This document shows, one piece after another, positions 31,837-40,612 of a DNA stretch of 64,000 nucleotides. Under the pieces are notes generated by a model, which saw only the letters and a program-made list of their open reading frames with translations, did not search any database and was not told where the DNA came from. The stretch is from Nitrospina sp052156635. Lineage in GTDB: Bacteria > Nitrospinota > Nitrospinia > Nitrospinales > Nitrospinaceae. Position 1 is the stretch's first letter. Each line of letters starts with the position of its first letter. The stretch lies in assembly GCF_052156635.1 (NCBI RefSeq), contig NZ_JBQKUO010000003.1, positions 62,001-126,000 of the forward strand, written 5' to 3'. Made by a program: the position numbers and the translations under genes.

Positions 31837-33279
31837 TCATTCGAACCCGATGAGGGGCCAGTATCCCCAAAGCAGAACCAGGTAGGACAACATCCCAAGC
31901 GCGCTGAGCAAAAGCCCCGCCTTCACCATGTCGGTCAACGGGATGTAGCGCGAGGAGTACGCCAGCGCCGACGCCGGTGTGGCGATGGGCAGGATGAACG
32001 CGAAGTTGCTGGGCAGGATGACGGTCATCGTCGCCACCACCGGGCTGATTCCGTACGCCGGGCACAGGGTGAGTGCCGGCGGCAGCAGGATGGCGATGAC
32101 GGCGCTGTTGCTCATGAAGGTGGTGAACAGGACCGAGAGCACCGCCAGCGTCAGCAGGAAGGCCGTCGGCGACGCGATCCATCCATGGAACACCTTCTCC
32201 GCCAGCCACAGGGCGGCCCCCGATTCCGCCATCACTTCCCCCAGGCAGATGGCGCCTCCGTACATCAGGATGATGGCCCAGTTGACGTGCGGCTCCACCG
32301 CGCGCCAGGTGATGAGGTTCAGCACGAACAGCGCGAACACCGCCATCAGGGCGATGTTGGCGATGCCCAGGGTGTCGCCGAACCCGAACCACAGCACCAG
32401 GGTGACGGCCATCACCGCGCCGACGCCCATCTCCTGGTACGAAATCTTACCGAGGCTCAGCGATTTGCGCTCCAGCGTCTCCAGAGCCGGGGTCACATCG
32501 ACCGCCTCCGGCTTGAACAGCGTGCGCAGGACCACCCACCCGCAGACCAGAAGGATGGGAATCATCGGGAAGGTCAGCACCGAGTACTGCAGGATGCCCA
32601 GCGTGTGTTCGTTTTCGGTGCCCTTCTCCAGCATCTCGACCGCCAGAGGCACGCGTCCGCCACCCAGCACCGTGGTGGCGCCGCCGATGATGCACCCCCA
32701 GCCGAGCGCAAAGTACAACTGCTTGCCGTACTGCGAACGCCCCGGAGCGAGCTGCAGGGCGGAGGCGATCTCCGCCACGATGGGAAACAGCATCGCCGCC
32801 ACGGCGTGCTCGGACATGATGGTGGAACCCGCCGCCCCAAACAGGTAGATGGAGGCCAGCAGCTTGCGCGGGTCGTGGCCCCAGTTCTCGATCGTCCACA
32901 GGGACAGACGCACGCTGAGCCCGCAGGAGATCATCGCGCCGGATAAAATGAACGCGCCCAGGATGAAGAACACCGCCTTGTTGCCGAAAAACTCGTACAC
33001 CTGCGAGTCTTCCATGATGCCCAAGAGGGGCACCGCGCCGATGACGAACAGGCTCGTTGCGGACAGCGGAATGACGTTGGTGGACCACAACGCGACGGAG
33101 AGCCCGAACAGGCACAACACTTTGTACGCCTGCGGGGTCAGCCCCTCGGGAGCGTCCTGGTTGAGGAACACCACGAACAGCGCGAACAGGATCGCCACCA
33201 CAATGCCGCGGCGCAGGCGGTCGAAAGCCACGATCCAGAGCGGACGGCGGTCGATGACGATTTTGGGCGATTCGTTCAC
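31837..33279 (-). CDS. DASS/SLC13-family sodium:anion symporter
   Basis: The 480-residue protein has about 12 membrane helices and the DASS motifs: LFVIGAVPLLGIM and the first SNT-like hairpin replaced by SEHAVAAMLFPIVAEIA, the second by FMSNSAVIAILLPPAL. FILGAFILSGAMISCGLSVR is the family scaffold. Members take up dicarboxylates, citrate, sulfate or similar anions with sodium. The substrate is not fixed by sequence. It is transcribed alone, divergent from leuC. Confidence 0.9.
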   Translation of the reverse strand: MNESPKIVIDRRPLWIVAFDRLRRGIVVAILFALFVVFLNQDAPEGLTPQAYKVLCLFGLSVALWSTNVIPLSATSLFVIGAVPLLGIMEDSQVYEFFGNKAVFFILGAFILSGAMISCGLSVRLSLWTIENWGHDPRKLLASIYLFGAAGSTIMSEHAVAAMLFPIVAEIASALQLAPGRSQYGKQLYFALGWGCIIGGATTVLGGGRVPLAVEMLEKGTENEHTLGILQYSVLTFPMIPILLVCGWVVLRTLFKPEAVDVTPALETLERKSLSLGKISYQEMGVGAVMAVTLVLWFGFGDTLGIANIALMAVFALFVLNLITWRAVEPHVNWAIILMYGGAICLGEVMAESGAALWLAEKVFHGWIASPTAFLLTLAVLSVLFTTFMSNSAVIAILLPPALTLCPAYGISPVVATMTVILPSNFAFILPIATPASALAYSSRYIPLTDMVKAGLLLSALGMLSYLVLLWGYWPLIGFE

Positions 33280-33606
33280 GAGGCGGATAAGATTTTGAAA
33301 TTCAACGATAAAAGGCCAATTGACCTAAACTACAAGAAATGCGGGGGTGATTCAATAACTATAACGGCTTGCGGGGTTGCGAGAGACCTCCGGGGAACGG
33401 GGTGAAACGGTGGGTGCATGCAGGATACAATCTCCCGCTCAGGAAAAGCCTCAGACTGTTCCTGCCCGCCGCATTTCTTTATCCCTTGCACGTCGGCTCT
33501 TTTTTTGTTCCTGAAAAGCGGGTATAAATGGTAAGGTAGAACACCTGTTCAGGTAACAAATCCATACAATTGAACGAATCAACCGCTCCCGTCGGAGAAC
33601 GCACTA
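33280..33606. other. Divergent intergenic region before leuC
   Basis: About 330 bases without a supported gene. It carries TATAAA at 33523-33528 preceded by a T-run, a weak leuC promoter candidate, and a GAAC-ACCT-GTTC palindrome at 33539-33550. No convincing leucine leader peptide or attenuator was found. Confidence 0.5.
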
Positions 33607-34914
33607 ATGGGAATGACCATCACTGAAAAAATCATAGCCGCTCATTCGGGCAAAGCCTCGGTCAAACCGGGCGACAATGTCTGGGTGGATGTGGATGTCC
33701 TGATGACGCACGATGTGTGCGGCCCGGGCACCATCGGCATCTTCAAAAAACAATTCGGCGAAAACGCCAGGGTCTGGGACCGCGAGAAAGTGGTCATCAT
33801 TCCGGACCACTATATATTCACGTCCGATCCGCACGCCAACCGCAATGTCGACATCATCCGCGCGTTCGCCAAGGAGCAGGACCTTCCTTATTATTACGAC
33901 GTCGGCACGGACAACTACAAGGGCGTCTGCCACGTGGCGCTGGCGCAGGAAGGCCACAACCGGCCGGGCGAGGTGCTGTTCGGCACCGATTCGCACACCT
34001 GCACCTCCGGCGCGTTCGGCATGTTCTCGACCGGCATCGGCAACACCGACGCCGCGTTCATCCTGGGCACCGGCAAGCTGTGGGTGAAAGTGCCCGAAAC
34101 CATGCGCTTCGAGTTCCGCGGCCAGTTCCCGCCCTACATCATGGCAAAGGACATCCTTCTCCAGGTGATCGGCGACATCGGCTGCGACGGCGCGACGTAC
34201 CGCACCATGGAATGGGCGGGCGACGCGGTGATGAGCCTGTCCATGGAAGAGCGCATGACGCTCTGCAACATGGCCATCGAGGCGGGCGGCAAGAACGCCG
34301 TCATCGAAGCCGACCAGACCACTTTCGATTACCTGGAGACGCGCAACAAGAAACCGTACAACGTGGTGCACGGCGACAAGGACGCGAGCTACTTCTTCTC
34401 CAAGGTGTACGATGCCGATGCCATGGAACCGGTGGTGGCCAAGCCGCATTCGCCGGACAACCGGGCACTGGCACGCGAGTGCAGCGACGTCAAGCTCGAC
34501 CGCGCCTACATCGGGTCGTGCACCGGCGGCAAGCTGACGGATTTCATCGCCGCGGCGGAAATCCTGAAAGGCGAGAAGGTCAAGATCGGGACTTTCATCG
34601 TGCCTGCCACCATGGAAGTGGAAAAAGAATTGAAGACCCACAAGATCGACGGCAAGACGGTCATGCAGATTTTCGAGGAAGCGGGATGCCAGATCGGCGA
34701 GCCCTCCTGCGCCGCCTGCCTGGGCGGTCCGGCGGACACCTTCGGCCGGACGCAGGGCGAGGAAGTGGTGATCTCCACCACCAACCGCAACTTCCCCGGA
34801 CGCATGGGGTCGAAGCAGTCCTCGGTTTTCCTGGCGTCCCCGTACACGGCGGCGGCTTCCGCATTGACCGGACGGGTGACCGATCCTCGTGAATTCATGG
34901 CCGCGGCGGTATAA
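33607..34914 (+). CDS. leuC: 3-isopropylmalate dehydratase large subunit
   Basis: A 435-residue aconitase-type subunit. The three [4Fe-4S] cysteines are in IGSCTGG and CAACLGG; the N-terminal VDVDVLMTHDVCGP and FGTDSHTCTSGAFG motifs are typical of the shorter bacterial/archaeal LeuC (HACN-like) group. With LeuD it isomerises 2- to 3-isopropylmalate in leucine synthesis. Members of this subgroup can also act on homocitrate or citramalate products, so some reserve on substrate is needed. leuD follows by 30 bases. Confidence 0.93.
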   Translation: MGMTITEKIIAAHSGKASVKPGDNVWVDVDVLMTHDVCGPGTIGIFKKQFGENARVWDREKVVIIPDHYIFTSDPHANRNVDIIRAFAKEQDLPYYYDVGTDNYKGVCHVALAQEGHNRPGEVLFGTDSHTCTSGAFGMFSTGIGNTDAAFILGTGKLWVKVPETMRFEFRGQFPPYIMAKDILLQVIGDIGCDGATYRTMEWAGDAVMSLSMEERMTLCNMAIEAGGKNAVIEADQTTFDYLETRNKKPYNVVHGDKDASYFFSKVYDADAMEPVVAKPHSPDNRALARECSDVKLDRAYIGSCTGGKLTDFIAAAEILKGEKVKIGTFIVPATMEVEKELKTHKIDGKTVMQIFEEAGCQIGEPSCAACLGGPADTFGRTQGEEVVISTTNRNFPGRMGSKQSSVFLASPYTAAASALTGRVTDPREFMAAAV

Positions 34915-34944
34915 CCGCCGTTCGGCCTTTGGAGTTTCATACAC

Positions 34945-35508
34945 ATGAAAAAGAAAATTTCGGGGCGTGCGTACGTCCTCGGCAACAATATCGATACCGA
35001 CCAGATCATCCCCGCTCAACACCTGGTGTACAGCCTGAGCGATCCGGAAGAACGCAAGAACTACGGCAAGTTCGCCCTCTCCGGCGTGCCGAATGAGGCC
35101 GCGGGCCTGCCGCAGGGCAACAAACCGTTCGTGGAAGAGGGCTACGAGTCGCCCTACACCATTGTCATCGGCGGCAAGAACTTCGGTTGCGGCTCGTCGC
35201 GCGAACACGCCCCGGCATGCATGGAGATCGCCGGTGTGCAGGCGGTGGTGGCAGAATCCTACGCCCGCATCTTCTACCGCAACTCGGTGGACGGCGGCTT
35301 CTTCATTCCGCTGGAAACGAAGGACCCGCTGACTGACAAGATCCAGACCGGGGACGATCTCGAGATCGATCTGGAATCGAACACGCTGACCAACAAGACG
35401 CAGAACACGACGTACCCGTTGCAGCCGCTGGGCGATGTCATCGACATCATCGAGGCGGGCAACATTTTTGAATACGCCCGCAAGTCCGGGCTGATTCAAA
35501 GCAACTGA
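34945..35508 (+). CDS. leuD: 3-isopropylmalate dehydratase small subunit
   Basis: The 187-residue swivel-domain subunit has GRAYVLGNNIDTDQIIPA at the start and GGKNFGCGSSREHAPACM, the substrate-binding YGSSREH-like loop. ARIFYRNSVDGGFF is the conserved later strand. It forms the active enzyme with LeuC. Length is normal for the short LeuD class. TTTGGAG upstream gives a ribosome site. Confidence 0.95.
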   Translation: MKKKISGRAYVLGNNIDTDQIIPAQHLVYSLSDPEERKNYGKFALSGVPNEAAGLPQGNKPFVEEGYESPYTIVIGGKNFGCGSSREHAPACMEIAGVQAVVAESYARIFYRNSVDGGFFIPLETKDPLTDKIQTGDDLEIDLESNTLTNKTQNTTYPLQPLGDVIDIIEAGNIFEYARKSGLIQSN

Positions 35509-35542
35509 CCGGTTACCAACCCCATTCATCGGGAACCGCTCC

Positions 35543-36385
35543 ATGAACCCTGAGGTGCAGGAACCGCACTCTCCGGGAGGGTGCTGTGGGTCTGGGCTGC
35601 GTGCCTGGGTACCCATCCTCATCGCCCTTCTGCTCGGCGGCGGGCTTTCGGCCTGCGCTTCCAATCCCTCCCACAATCCCAGTCCCGGCATGGTTTTCGT
35701 TCCTGCCGACCCCTTTGTCATGGGCAGTTCCGAGGACAACATCCAGTGGGCCGCCAAGACGTTTTTTTCCGAGTCGCTGGAGTACTACCGCGACGAAACT
35801 CCCGCCCACAAGGTTCAGGTGAAGGCGTTTGAGATCGACAAACACGAGGTCACCAACGCCGAATACCGAACGTATCTGAAAGCCACCGGACGCCCCGCAC
35901 CCAAATACATGGACAATGAAAAGTTCAACCAGCCCACCCAGCCCGTGGTCGGGGTGACTTGGCAGGAAGCACACGATTACTGCGAATGGGCCGGCAAGCG
36001 GCTGCCGACAGAGGTGGAATGGGAAAAAGCCGCGCGCGGCCCCGACGGCCGTTTCTATCCGTGGGGCAACGATCCCGACCCCACACGCGCCAACGCCCGG
36101 GGCATGAAGGACGGGCACCGTTACCCGGCCCCGGTCGGCACCTTTCCAATGGGAGCCAGCCCCTATGGGGCACTCGACATGGCGGGCAATGTGTGGGAGT
36201 GGACCTCCGACTGGTACCTGCCCTACCCTGAGAACCTCGTCAAAAACGACCTTTACGGCAACACGTTCCGGGTCATGCGCGGCGGCTCCTGGTTTTCGAA
36301 TATGGATTTGGCTCGTTCGACGGTTCGCGGTAAACTGACCCCGGATCAGCGGCAGAACTATATCGGGTTTCGGTGTGCGCGGTGA
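35543..36385 (+). CDS. Lipoprotein with FGE-sulfatase (SUMF1-like) domain
   Basis: The 280-residue protein has a membrane segment and lipobox (LGGGLSAC, Cys38). The FGE-type domain follows: GMVFVPADPFVMGSS, FEIDKHEVTNAEYRTYL, GKRLPTEVEWEKAARG, GNVWEWTSDWY and RGGSWF, ending IGFRCAR. True formylglycine-generating enzyme needs a pair of active-site cysteines near the C-terminus; here only the final FRCA cysteine is seen. A binding or structural role at the envelope is therefore more likely. It lies upstream of the LRR lipoprotein gene on the same strand. Confidence 0.88.
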   Translation: MNPEVQEPHSPGGCCGSGLRAWVPILIALLLGGGLSACASNPSHNPSPGMVFVPADPFVMGSSEDNIQWAAKTFFSESLEYYRDETPAHKVQVKAFEIDKHEVTNAEYRTYLKATGRPAPKYMDNEKFNQPTQPVVGVTWQEAHDYCEWAGKRLPTEVEWEKAARGPDGRFYPWGNDPDPTRANARGMKDGHRYPAPVGTFPMGASPYGALDMAGNVWEWTSDWYLPYPENLVKNDLYGNTFRVMRGGSWFSNMDLARSTVRGKLTPDQRQNYIGFRCAR

Positions 36386-36439
36386 GGCATCCGTAGAGGA
36401 AGGGACCCCAAACAGGACTCACAACAAGGAAGGACCACA

Positions 36440-37240
36440 ATGAAACGATTCCATACCTATCCGGCATTGATGGCATTGATCACTCTCTTCGTGCTTGCTG
36501 GGTGTTCCTCCGGCAAGTCCCCGCATGGGTACGGCGCCTACGGTTACGGCAAAAAAGGCGCGACGAAGGGCAGTTACCACGGTTACGGAAAGCGCACCGG
36601 CCCGCCGGAAGACATTCCCCAGCACATCCTGGAGCACACCAACGCCGATGGCAGCGGCATCAACCTCAACAATTCGCACATCGGCGTGAAAGGCATGCGC
36701 ATTCTTGCCCAGACGCCCAAAGCCCAGAATGTACGCACGCTGGCCCTCAAATCCAACGACCTCGGTGATGAGGGCGTGAAGATCCTCGCCGATTCCGGGA
36801 CCTTCAAAAACCTGGAAAAACTTTCGTTGTGGGACAACAAGATCACCCCCACCGGGGCGCAAATGCTGGTGGACTCCGCCAATTTTCAGGGCCTGACGGA
36901 ACTCAACCTGATGAAAAACCAGTTGAACGACGAAGGGGTGAAGGTGCTGGTGAATTCGGCCATCGTGGATTCATTGACCCTGCTGGACCTCAGCAAGAAC
37001 AAAATCACGGATGAAGGTGCGATCGCCATTGCCAACTCACCCAAGCTGGTGAACCTGAAGCGGCTGGACCTGTACCGCAACCAGATCAGCCCCAAAGGAG
37101 CCGAGGCCCTGCTCAATTCACCCTATCTCAAGAACCTTGAGCACCTGGAGCTGACGGCAAACTCCATCGACGTCGACAGCTCCAACCGGCTGAGGGAATC
37201 GCACGCGCTGCCAAACCTGCGCTACCTCGCGATTTATTGA
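36440..37240 (+). CDS. Leucine-rich-repeat (RNI-like) lipoprotein
   Basis: The 266-residue product has a lipobox ending at Cys22 (LFVLAGC), a Gly/Tyr/Lys-rich linker (GYGAYGYGKKG type) and about six leucine-rich repeats of RNI type from residue 70 on: LALKSNDLGDEGVKIL, LSLWDNKITPTGAQML, LNLMKNQLNDEGVKVL, LDLSKNKITDEGAIAI and LDLYRNQISPKGAEAL. Such solenoids bind proteins. AAGGAAGG lies 8 bases before ATG. A terminator closes the gene. It is probably co-transcribed with the FGE-domain lipoprotein gene and exposed at the same membrane. Confidence 0.9.
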   Translation: MKRFHTYPALMALITLFVLAGCSSGKSPHGYGAYGYGKKGATKGSYHGYGKRTGPPEDIPQHILEHTNADGSGINLNNSHIGVKGMRILAQTPKAQNVRTLALKSNDLGDEGVKILADSGTFKNLEKLSLWDNKITPTGAQMLVDSANFQGLTELNLMKNQLNDEGVKVLVNSAIVDSLTLLDLSKNKITDEGAIAIANSPKLVNLKRLDLYRNQISPKGAEALLNSPYLKNLEHLELTANSIDVDSSNRLRESHALPNLRYLAIY

Positions 37241-37301
37241 CCGGACCCTGCCCGGAGTGAACGTCCCCCATCCAGAAGCAGGGGGAACAACCGCCAAAGA
37301 C

Positions 37302-37334
37302 AAAAGCCCTCTTCTTAAGGAAGAGGGCTTTTTT
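37302..37334 (+). terminator. Intrinsic terminator after the LRR lipoprotein gene
   Basis: Stem GCCCTCTTC/GGAAGAGGGC with flanking A4 and T6 runs; TTAA-type loop. It also lies at the end of the convergent membrane-protein gene. Confidence 0.92.
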
Positions 37335-37415
37335 CATCTGCACCGGACGCCGTCCGCACGCCAATGATCCTCACCGAAGCAAGGCCGCAGGCCTCGGCCT
37401 GTTAACGCAGTGGAA

Positions 37416-38114
37416 CTAGAAGCGGACGTGCAGGCCGATGGTGAAGACGGGATAGAACGGCACGTCGCTGAGATCGTCCTCCAACTGCCGCGCCTCGCGG
37501 TTGAGATCCGCCTGGGAAATGGCGGGTCCACTGAGTTGCCGGAGGTTGACTTCCGAATCGCCGACATAAATCACACCCAGGTCCATCGAAAGCCCCACCG
37601 CAACCGGCAGATCGAGAAAATTGTCGTCCGCCGCGTTGCCCCAGCCGATGCCGAGGTAAGGCCCAAAGTCCTGCCCATGCTGGATGTCCGCACGCACGGA
37701 GGCATTGTTATATGTATTGTTGCCCACCCGGAGGTTGCCGGAGGCGGTCAGAATGGCATCGTGATCCAGCCAGAACACCCCGCCCGTTACACGGAAATTG
37801 CCGTGAAACGGATGGACGTCGATGAACAGCGGAACGTCCTGGAATTCCAGGTCGGCTTCGTAATCGACCCCACCCAGGTCATCGATCGATGTGGAAAAAT
37901 AGGTGAGGTTGTTGTAGCCGAGACGCAGGTTGACCCAGTTGGTGATGAGCGGAACCGTCAGGTCCGCACCCAGGCCCGTGGTCCCCGCCTTGCCTGTGAT
38001 CCCGACACCCAGAACCGCCGATTGTCCAGGTGAGGCGAAAGCCAGAAATGCGGCCACCACCGACACCGCCACCCACGATATTCTCCTAACCGAATTCCCC
38101 CCTGGTTGTTTCAT
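37416..38114 (-). CDS. Outer-membrane beta-barrel-like protein
   Basis: From the ATG at 38114 (AGGAGGGG upstream) the product has 232 residues with a signal peptide ending near ASPGQSA. The mature part alternates hydrophobic residues as in a small barrel: VNLRLGYNNLTYF, FRVTGGVFWLDHDA, GPYLGIGWGN, LPVAVGLSMDLGVIYVG. It ends with FTIGLHVRF, an aromatic C-terminus typical of barrel assembly signals. The periplasmic helix SQADLNREARQLEDDL before the last strands is also common in this group. Function unknown. Confidence 0.85.
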   Translation of the reverse strand: MKQPGGNSVRRISWVAVSVVAAFLAFASPGQSAVLGVGITGKAGTTGLGADLTVPLITNWVNLRLGYNNLTYFSTSIDDLGGVDYEADLEFQDVPLFIDVHPFHGNFRVTGGVFWLDHDAILTASGNLRVGNNTYNNASVRADIQHGQDFGPYLGIGWGNAADDNFLDLPVAVGLSMDLGVIYVGDSEVNLRQLSGPAISQADLNREARQLEDDLSDVPFYPVFTIGLHVRF

Positions 38115-38414
38115 GCTCCCCTCCTTTTGCGACGGATTGTCTGGTATGAAAGAATGGACCGCCCGGGCCACGCGCCCTTACGCCGATAAAACAAACAAAA
38201 AATAAGGGGACTTCCGACAGTTGTCAAACTATTAAGAACGCCGGTTCATGCAATCGGGTCAAAATCAAAGCAAGGCAGTTCGTATGGGTTTCCCGAAAAG
38301 ACTTGCAAAAGCTCCCCCGTCGTTTAAAACTGAATGATATAAGTCCCACAGTCCAAACACGGTAAAACAGGATTTCACCGGACAGCAACTCAGGATTTGA
38401 GGACGTTTCCCTCC

Positions 38415-38810
38415 ATGGCCAAGGCACAATTCTTATCGGACCGACAGCGGGCTGAAAAAGGCAAACGCAATCTGATTCGCGCCGACCTTTCCTGGCAGAG
38501 TCTTGGCGGAGCCAACCTGACAGGGGGGAATTTGCGCGGCGCCAACCTTTCACATGCCAACCTGTCCGCCGCCAATTTGAGTGAATGCAACCTGGCCGCG
38601 GCCAACCTGACTGGAGCCAATCTTCAAAACGTGAAACTCGACCGCGCCGTACTCACCGGGGCCGATTTCACCAAAACCGACCTCTCCGGAACGTACCTGA
38701 GGAATGTGGACCTGAGCCGCGTCCGCAACCTGACCCGGGCGCAACTCAATACCGCCATCGTGGACAACGCCACCACAAAACTCCCCACCTACCTGAGTAA
38801 AGGGAGTTGA
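38415..38810 (+). CDS. Pentapeptide-repeat protein
   Basis: The 131-residue protein from ATG 38415 contains about 14 tandem A(N/D)LxX repeats (ANLTGGNLRGANLSHANLSA and on), which form a right-handed quadrilateral beta helix. The C-terminus (TRAQLNTAIVDNATTKLPTYL) matches the capping segment of many bacterial pentapeptide proteins. No signal peptide. Some family members mimic DNA and inhibit gyrase; nothing here shows that. Confidence 0.9.
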   Translation: MAKAQFLSDRQRAEKGKRNLIRADLSWQSLGGANLTGGNLRGANLSHANLSAANLSECNLAAANLTGANLQNVKLDRAVLTGADFTKTDLSGTYLRNVDLSRVRNLTRAQLNTAIVDNATTKLPTYLSKGS

Positions 38811-38903
38811 ACCCAAACGGAAACGGAATCAAGACCCGGGTCGCAATCCGGACCTCATCCCACACTGAAGTGTATTGCAAAAAGAAATTGCTGGAGCAAG
38901 TAA

Positions 38904-39620
38904 CTAAGGGGTGAGGGCACAGCGGAAGCCGACGTAGTGGTACTGGTAATGCGGCAGGCTTAAGATACGGTAAGCGGTCTGCAAGGTTTCTTTGCCGTTG
39001 CGCCAGGAACCACCGCGCTGAACCTTGCCGCCGTTTTCGTGATCGCTCGCCGTCCACTCCCACACATTGCCCGCCATGTCGTAAAGACCGAATGCGTTCG
39101 GCGGTTTCTGCCCGACGGGGTGCGTCTGCTTGTCCGCGTTTTCCTTGAACCAGGCGTGATCGACCGCGGGCGCGTCGCCCCAGTAATAGGGAGTGGCCGT
39201 GCCCGCCTTCGCCGCCTTTTCCCATTCCCATTCCGTCGGCAGGCGGCGTCCGGTTTTCAGGCAGTAATCCCGCGCCTCGAACCAGTCCACTTTCTCCACC
39301 GGACGGTCGGGATCTTTAAAGAAAGACGGATTGCGCCCGATCACGCGTTCGTACTCCCTCTGCGTCACTTCGTGGGTGTCGATGTAAAACGCCTTGAGTT
39401 CCACCGCGCGGGCTTTGTCCGGGGGGCCGGCGGTGAAAGGTCCGGCAGGAATCAACGTCATGCCGTCGACAGCTTGCTCAATTTCCTGCGCGGGGACGGC
39501 ATCCGCGGCCAACGCTTTCGTGGGAGTGAAAAGGAGGAAGGAAAAAGAAAAAAGAAAAAACCAGCGTCCCGCTCCACTTCGAAACGCGGCAGCAATCTTT
39601 GTGCGGGTCCAGCCAATCAT
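38904..39620 (-). CDS. Exported FGE-sulfatase (SUMF1-like) domain protein
   Basis: The longer frame runs across the tRNA gene, so the true start is the ATG at 39620, giving 238 residues with a signal segment (GRWFFLFSFSFLLFTPTKALA). Domain motifs: GMTLIPAGPFTAG, FYIDTHEVTQREYERV, TGRRLPTEWEWEKAAKAG, NAFGLYDMAGNVWEW and RGGSWRN, ending YVGFRCA. As in the paralogue at 35.5 kb, the catalytic cysteine pair of FGE is missing. It is probably periplasmic. It differs from the paralogue in lacking a lipobox cysteine. Confidence 0.87.
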   Translation of the reverse strand: MIGWTRTKIAAAFRSGAGRWFFLFSFSFLLFTPTKALAADAVPAQEIEQAVDGMTLIPAGPFTAGPPDKARAVELKAFYIDTHEVTQREYERVIGRNPSFFKDPDRPVEKVDWFEARDYCLKTGRRLPTEWEWEKAAKAGTATPYYWGDAPAVDHAWFKENADKQTHPVGQKPPNAFGLYDMAGNVWEWTASDHENGGKVQRGGSWRNGKETLQTAYRILSLPHYQYHYVGFRCALTP

Positions 39621-39697
39621 GTTCAAAAGCTTATCACGATTGCAATGGGGTGCAAAAAAGAGGATTGCGATGCTGGAGAAAGCGTGCAAGGAAAGGA

Positions 39698-39773
<76 letters not shown>

Positions 39774-39876
39774 CCACTGTTGCCGCTGGATCAAGAATCA
39801 GGGAAATTAGCACAATCCCCCTACCCTGTCAATTGAATCGCCCGTCCATCTTTTCCCGGACCGCCCCGGGTTCATC

Positions 39877-39885
39877 TGTTATAAT
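39877..39885 (+). promoter_or_regulatory. Extended -10 promoter of csrA-fliW
   Basis: TGTTATAAT at 39877-39885, with no recognisable -35. The csrA ATG is 39 bases downstream. Confidence 0.55.
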
Positions 39886-39924
39886 CGCGCAAGCGGGTCC
39901 CGGTCACCAACAAGAGGAGTCGGC

Positions 39925-40161
39925 ATGCTGGTTTTGACGCGAAAAGTCGGGGAAAGCATTCGAATCAACGACGACATCAAGGTGACGGTGATCGAAATCA
40001 AGGGCAAAACCATCCGGCTGGGCATCGAGGCGGCCCCCGACACCAAGATTTACCGCGAAGAGGTGTTCGCCCGCATCAAGGAAGAAAACCAGTCCGCCGC
40101 GTCTCCGGAATTCGACCCCGCCGCCCTCCATCAGATTCTGCAGGACAACATCAAGTTATGA
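39925..40161 (+). CDS. csrA: Carbon storage regulator CsrA, RNA-binding translational regulator
   Basis: A 78-residue protein beginning MLVLTRKVGESIRIND, with IRLGIEAAPDTKIYREEV, the hallmark CsrA sequence; the last 17 residues are an extra tail. The dimer binds GGA in hairpin loops over ribosome sites. AGAGGAG precedes the ATG. The stop overlaps the fliW start (ATGA), so both are coupled. In bacteria with FliW, CsrA represses flagellin translation and FliW relieves this when flagellin is low. Confidence 0.97.
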   Translation: MLVLTRKVGESIRINDDIKVTVIEIKGKTIRLGIEAAPDTKIYREEVFARIKEENQSAASPEFDPAALHQILQDNIKL

Positions 40162-40604
40162 AATACGCCTCCACCCGCCTGGGCGAGTTTGAAGTCCCGC
40201 CCGCCTCCGTCCTCACCTTCACGCAGGGGCTGTCCGGCTTCGAGCTGGAGACGGAGTACGCGGTGCTCCCTTTCGACGCCAGGACCGAAAGCCCTCTCCA
40301 CTGGTTGCACTCGCTGACCAACCCGGGCCTCGCGTTCGTGGTGACCAATCCCTTCCTCTTCGTTCCCGATTATAAAGTGGACCTCACCGCCGCGGACAAG
40401 GCGGAGCTGGGCATCGGCGTCAACGACACGCTGGCGGTTCTGGTGATCGTCCGCGTTCCAGAGGATTACCGGCAAATGACGGCCAACCTGATTGCGCCGG
40501 TGGTCATCAATGAAGCGCGGCGCCTGTGCAAGCAGGTGGTCCTCACCCATCCGGATTACGACACCCGGCATTACCTGCTGCCGGAATCCGTCCGCAAAAA
40601 CTGA
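40158..40604 (+). CDS. fliW: Flagellar assembly factor FliW
   Basis: The 148-residue protein matches FliW: an early LGEFEVPPASVLTFTQGLSG strand pair, FVVTNPFLFVPDYKVDL and the VVIRVPEDYRQMTANL-type stretch. It binds flagellin or CsrA and so links filament assembly to translation. Overlap with csrA by 4 bases is the family's usual arrangement. The flagellin and cap genes are 20 kb away in this window. Confidence 0.95.
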   Translation: MKYASTRLGEFEVPPASVLTFTQGLSGFELETEYAVLPFDARTESPLHWLHSLTNPGLAFVVTNPFLFVPDYKVDLTAADKAELGIGVNDTLAVLVIVRVPEDYRQMTANLIAPVVINEARRLCKQVVLTHPDYDTRHYLLPESVRKN

Positions 40605-40612
40605 AAAAGACG

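Noticed and set aside
31626..31853. 75-residue forward frame
   Set aside because: It spans the end of the transporter gene, has a low-complexity KLKLKLK run and no ribosome site.
33419..33535. Leader peptide for leuCD
   Set aside because: A 38-residue frame runs from an ATG near 33419, but it has no leucine run, no ribosome site and no attenuator hairpin.
33539..33550. LexA-like box GAAC-N4-GTTC
   Set aside because: Palindrome matches the Gram-positive SOS core, but it is short and sits before leuC, where SOS control makes no sense; probably chance.
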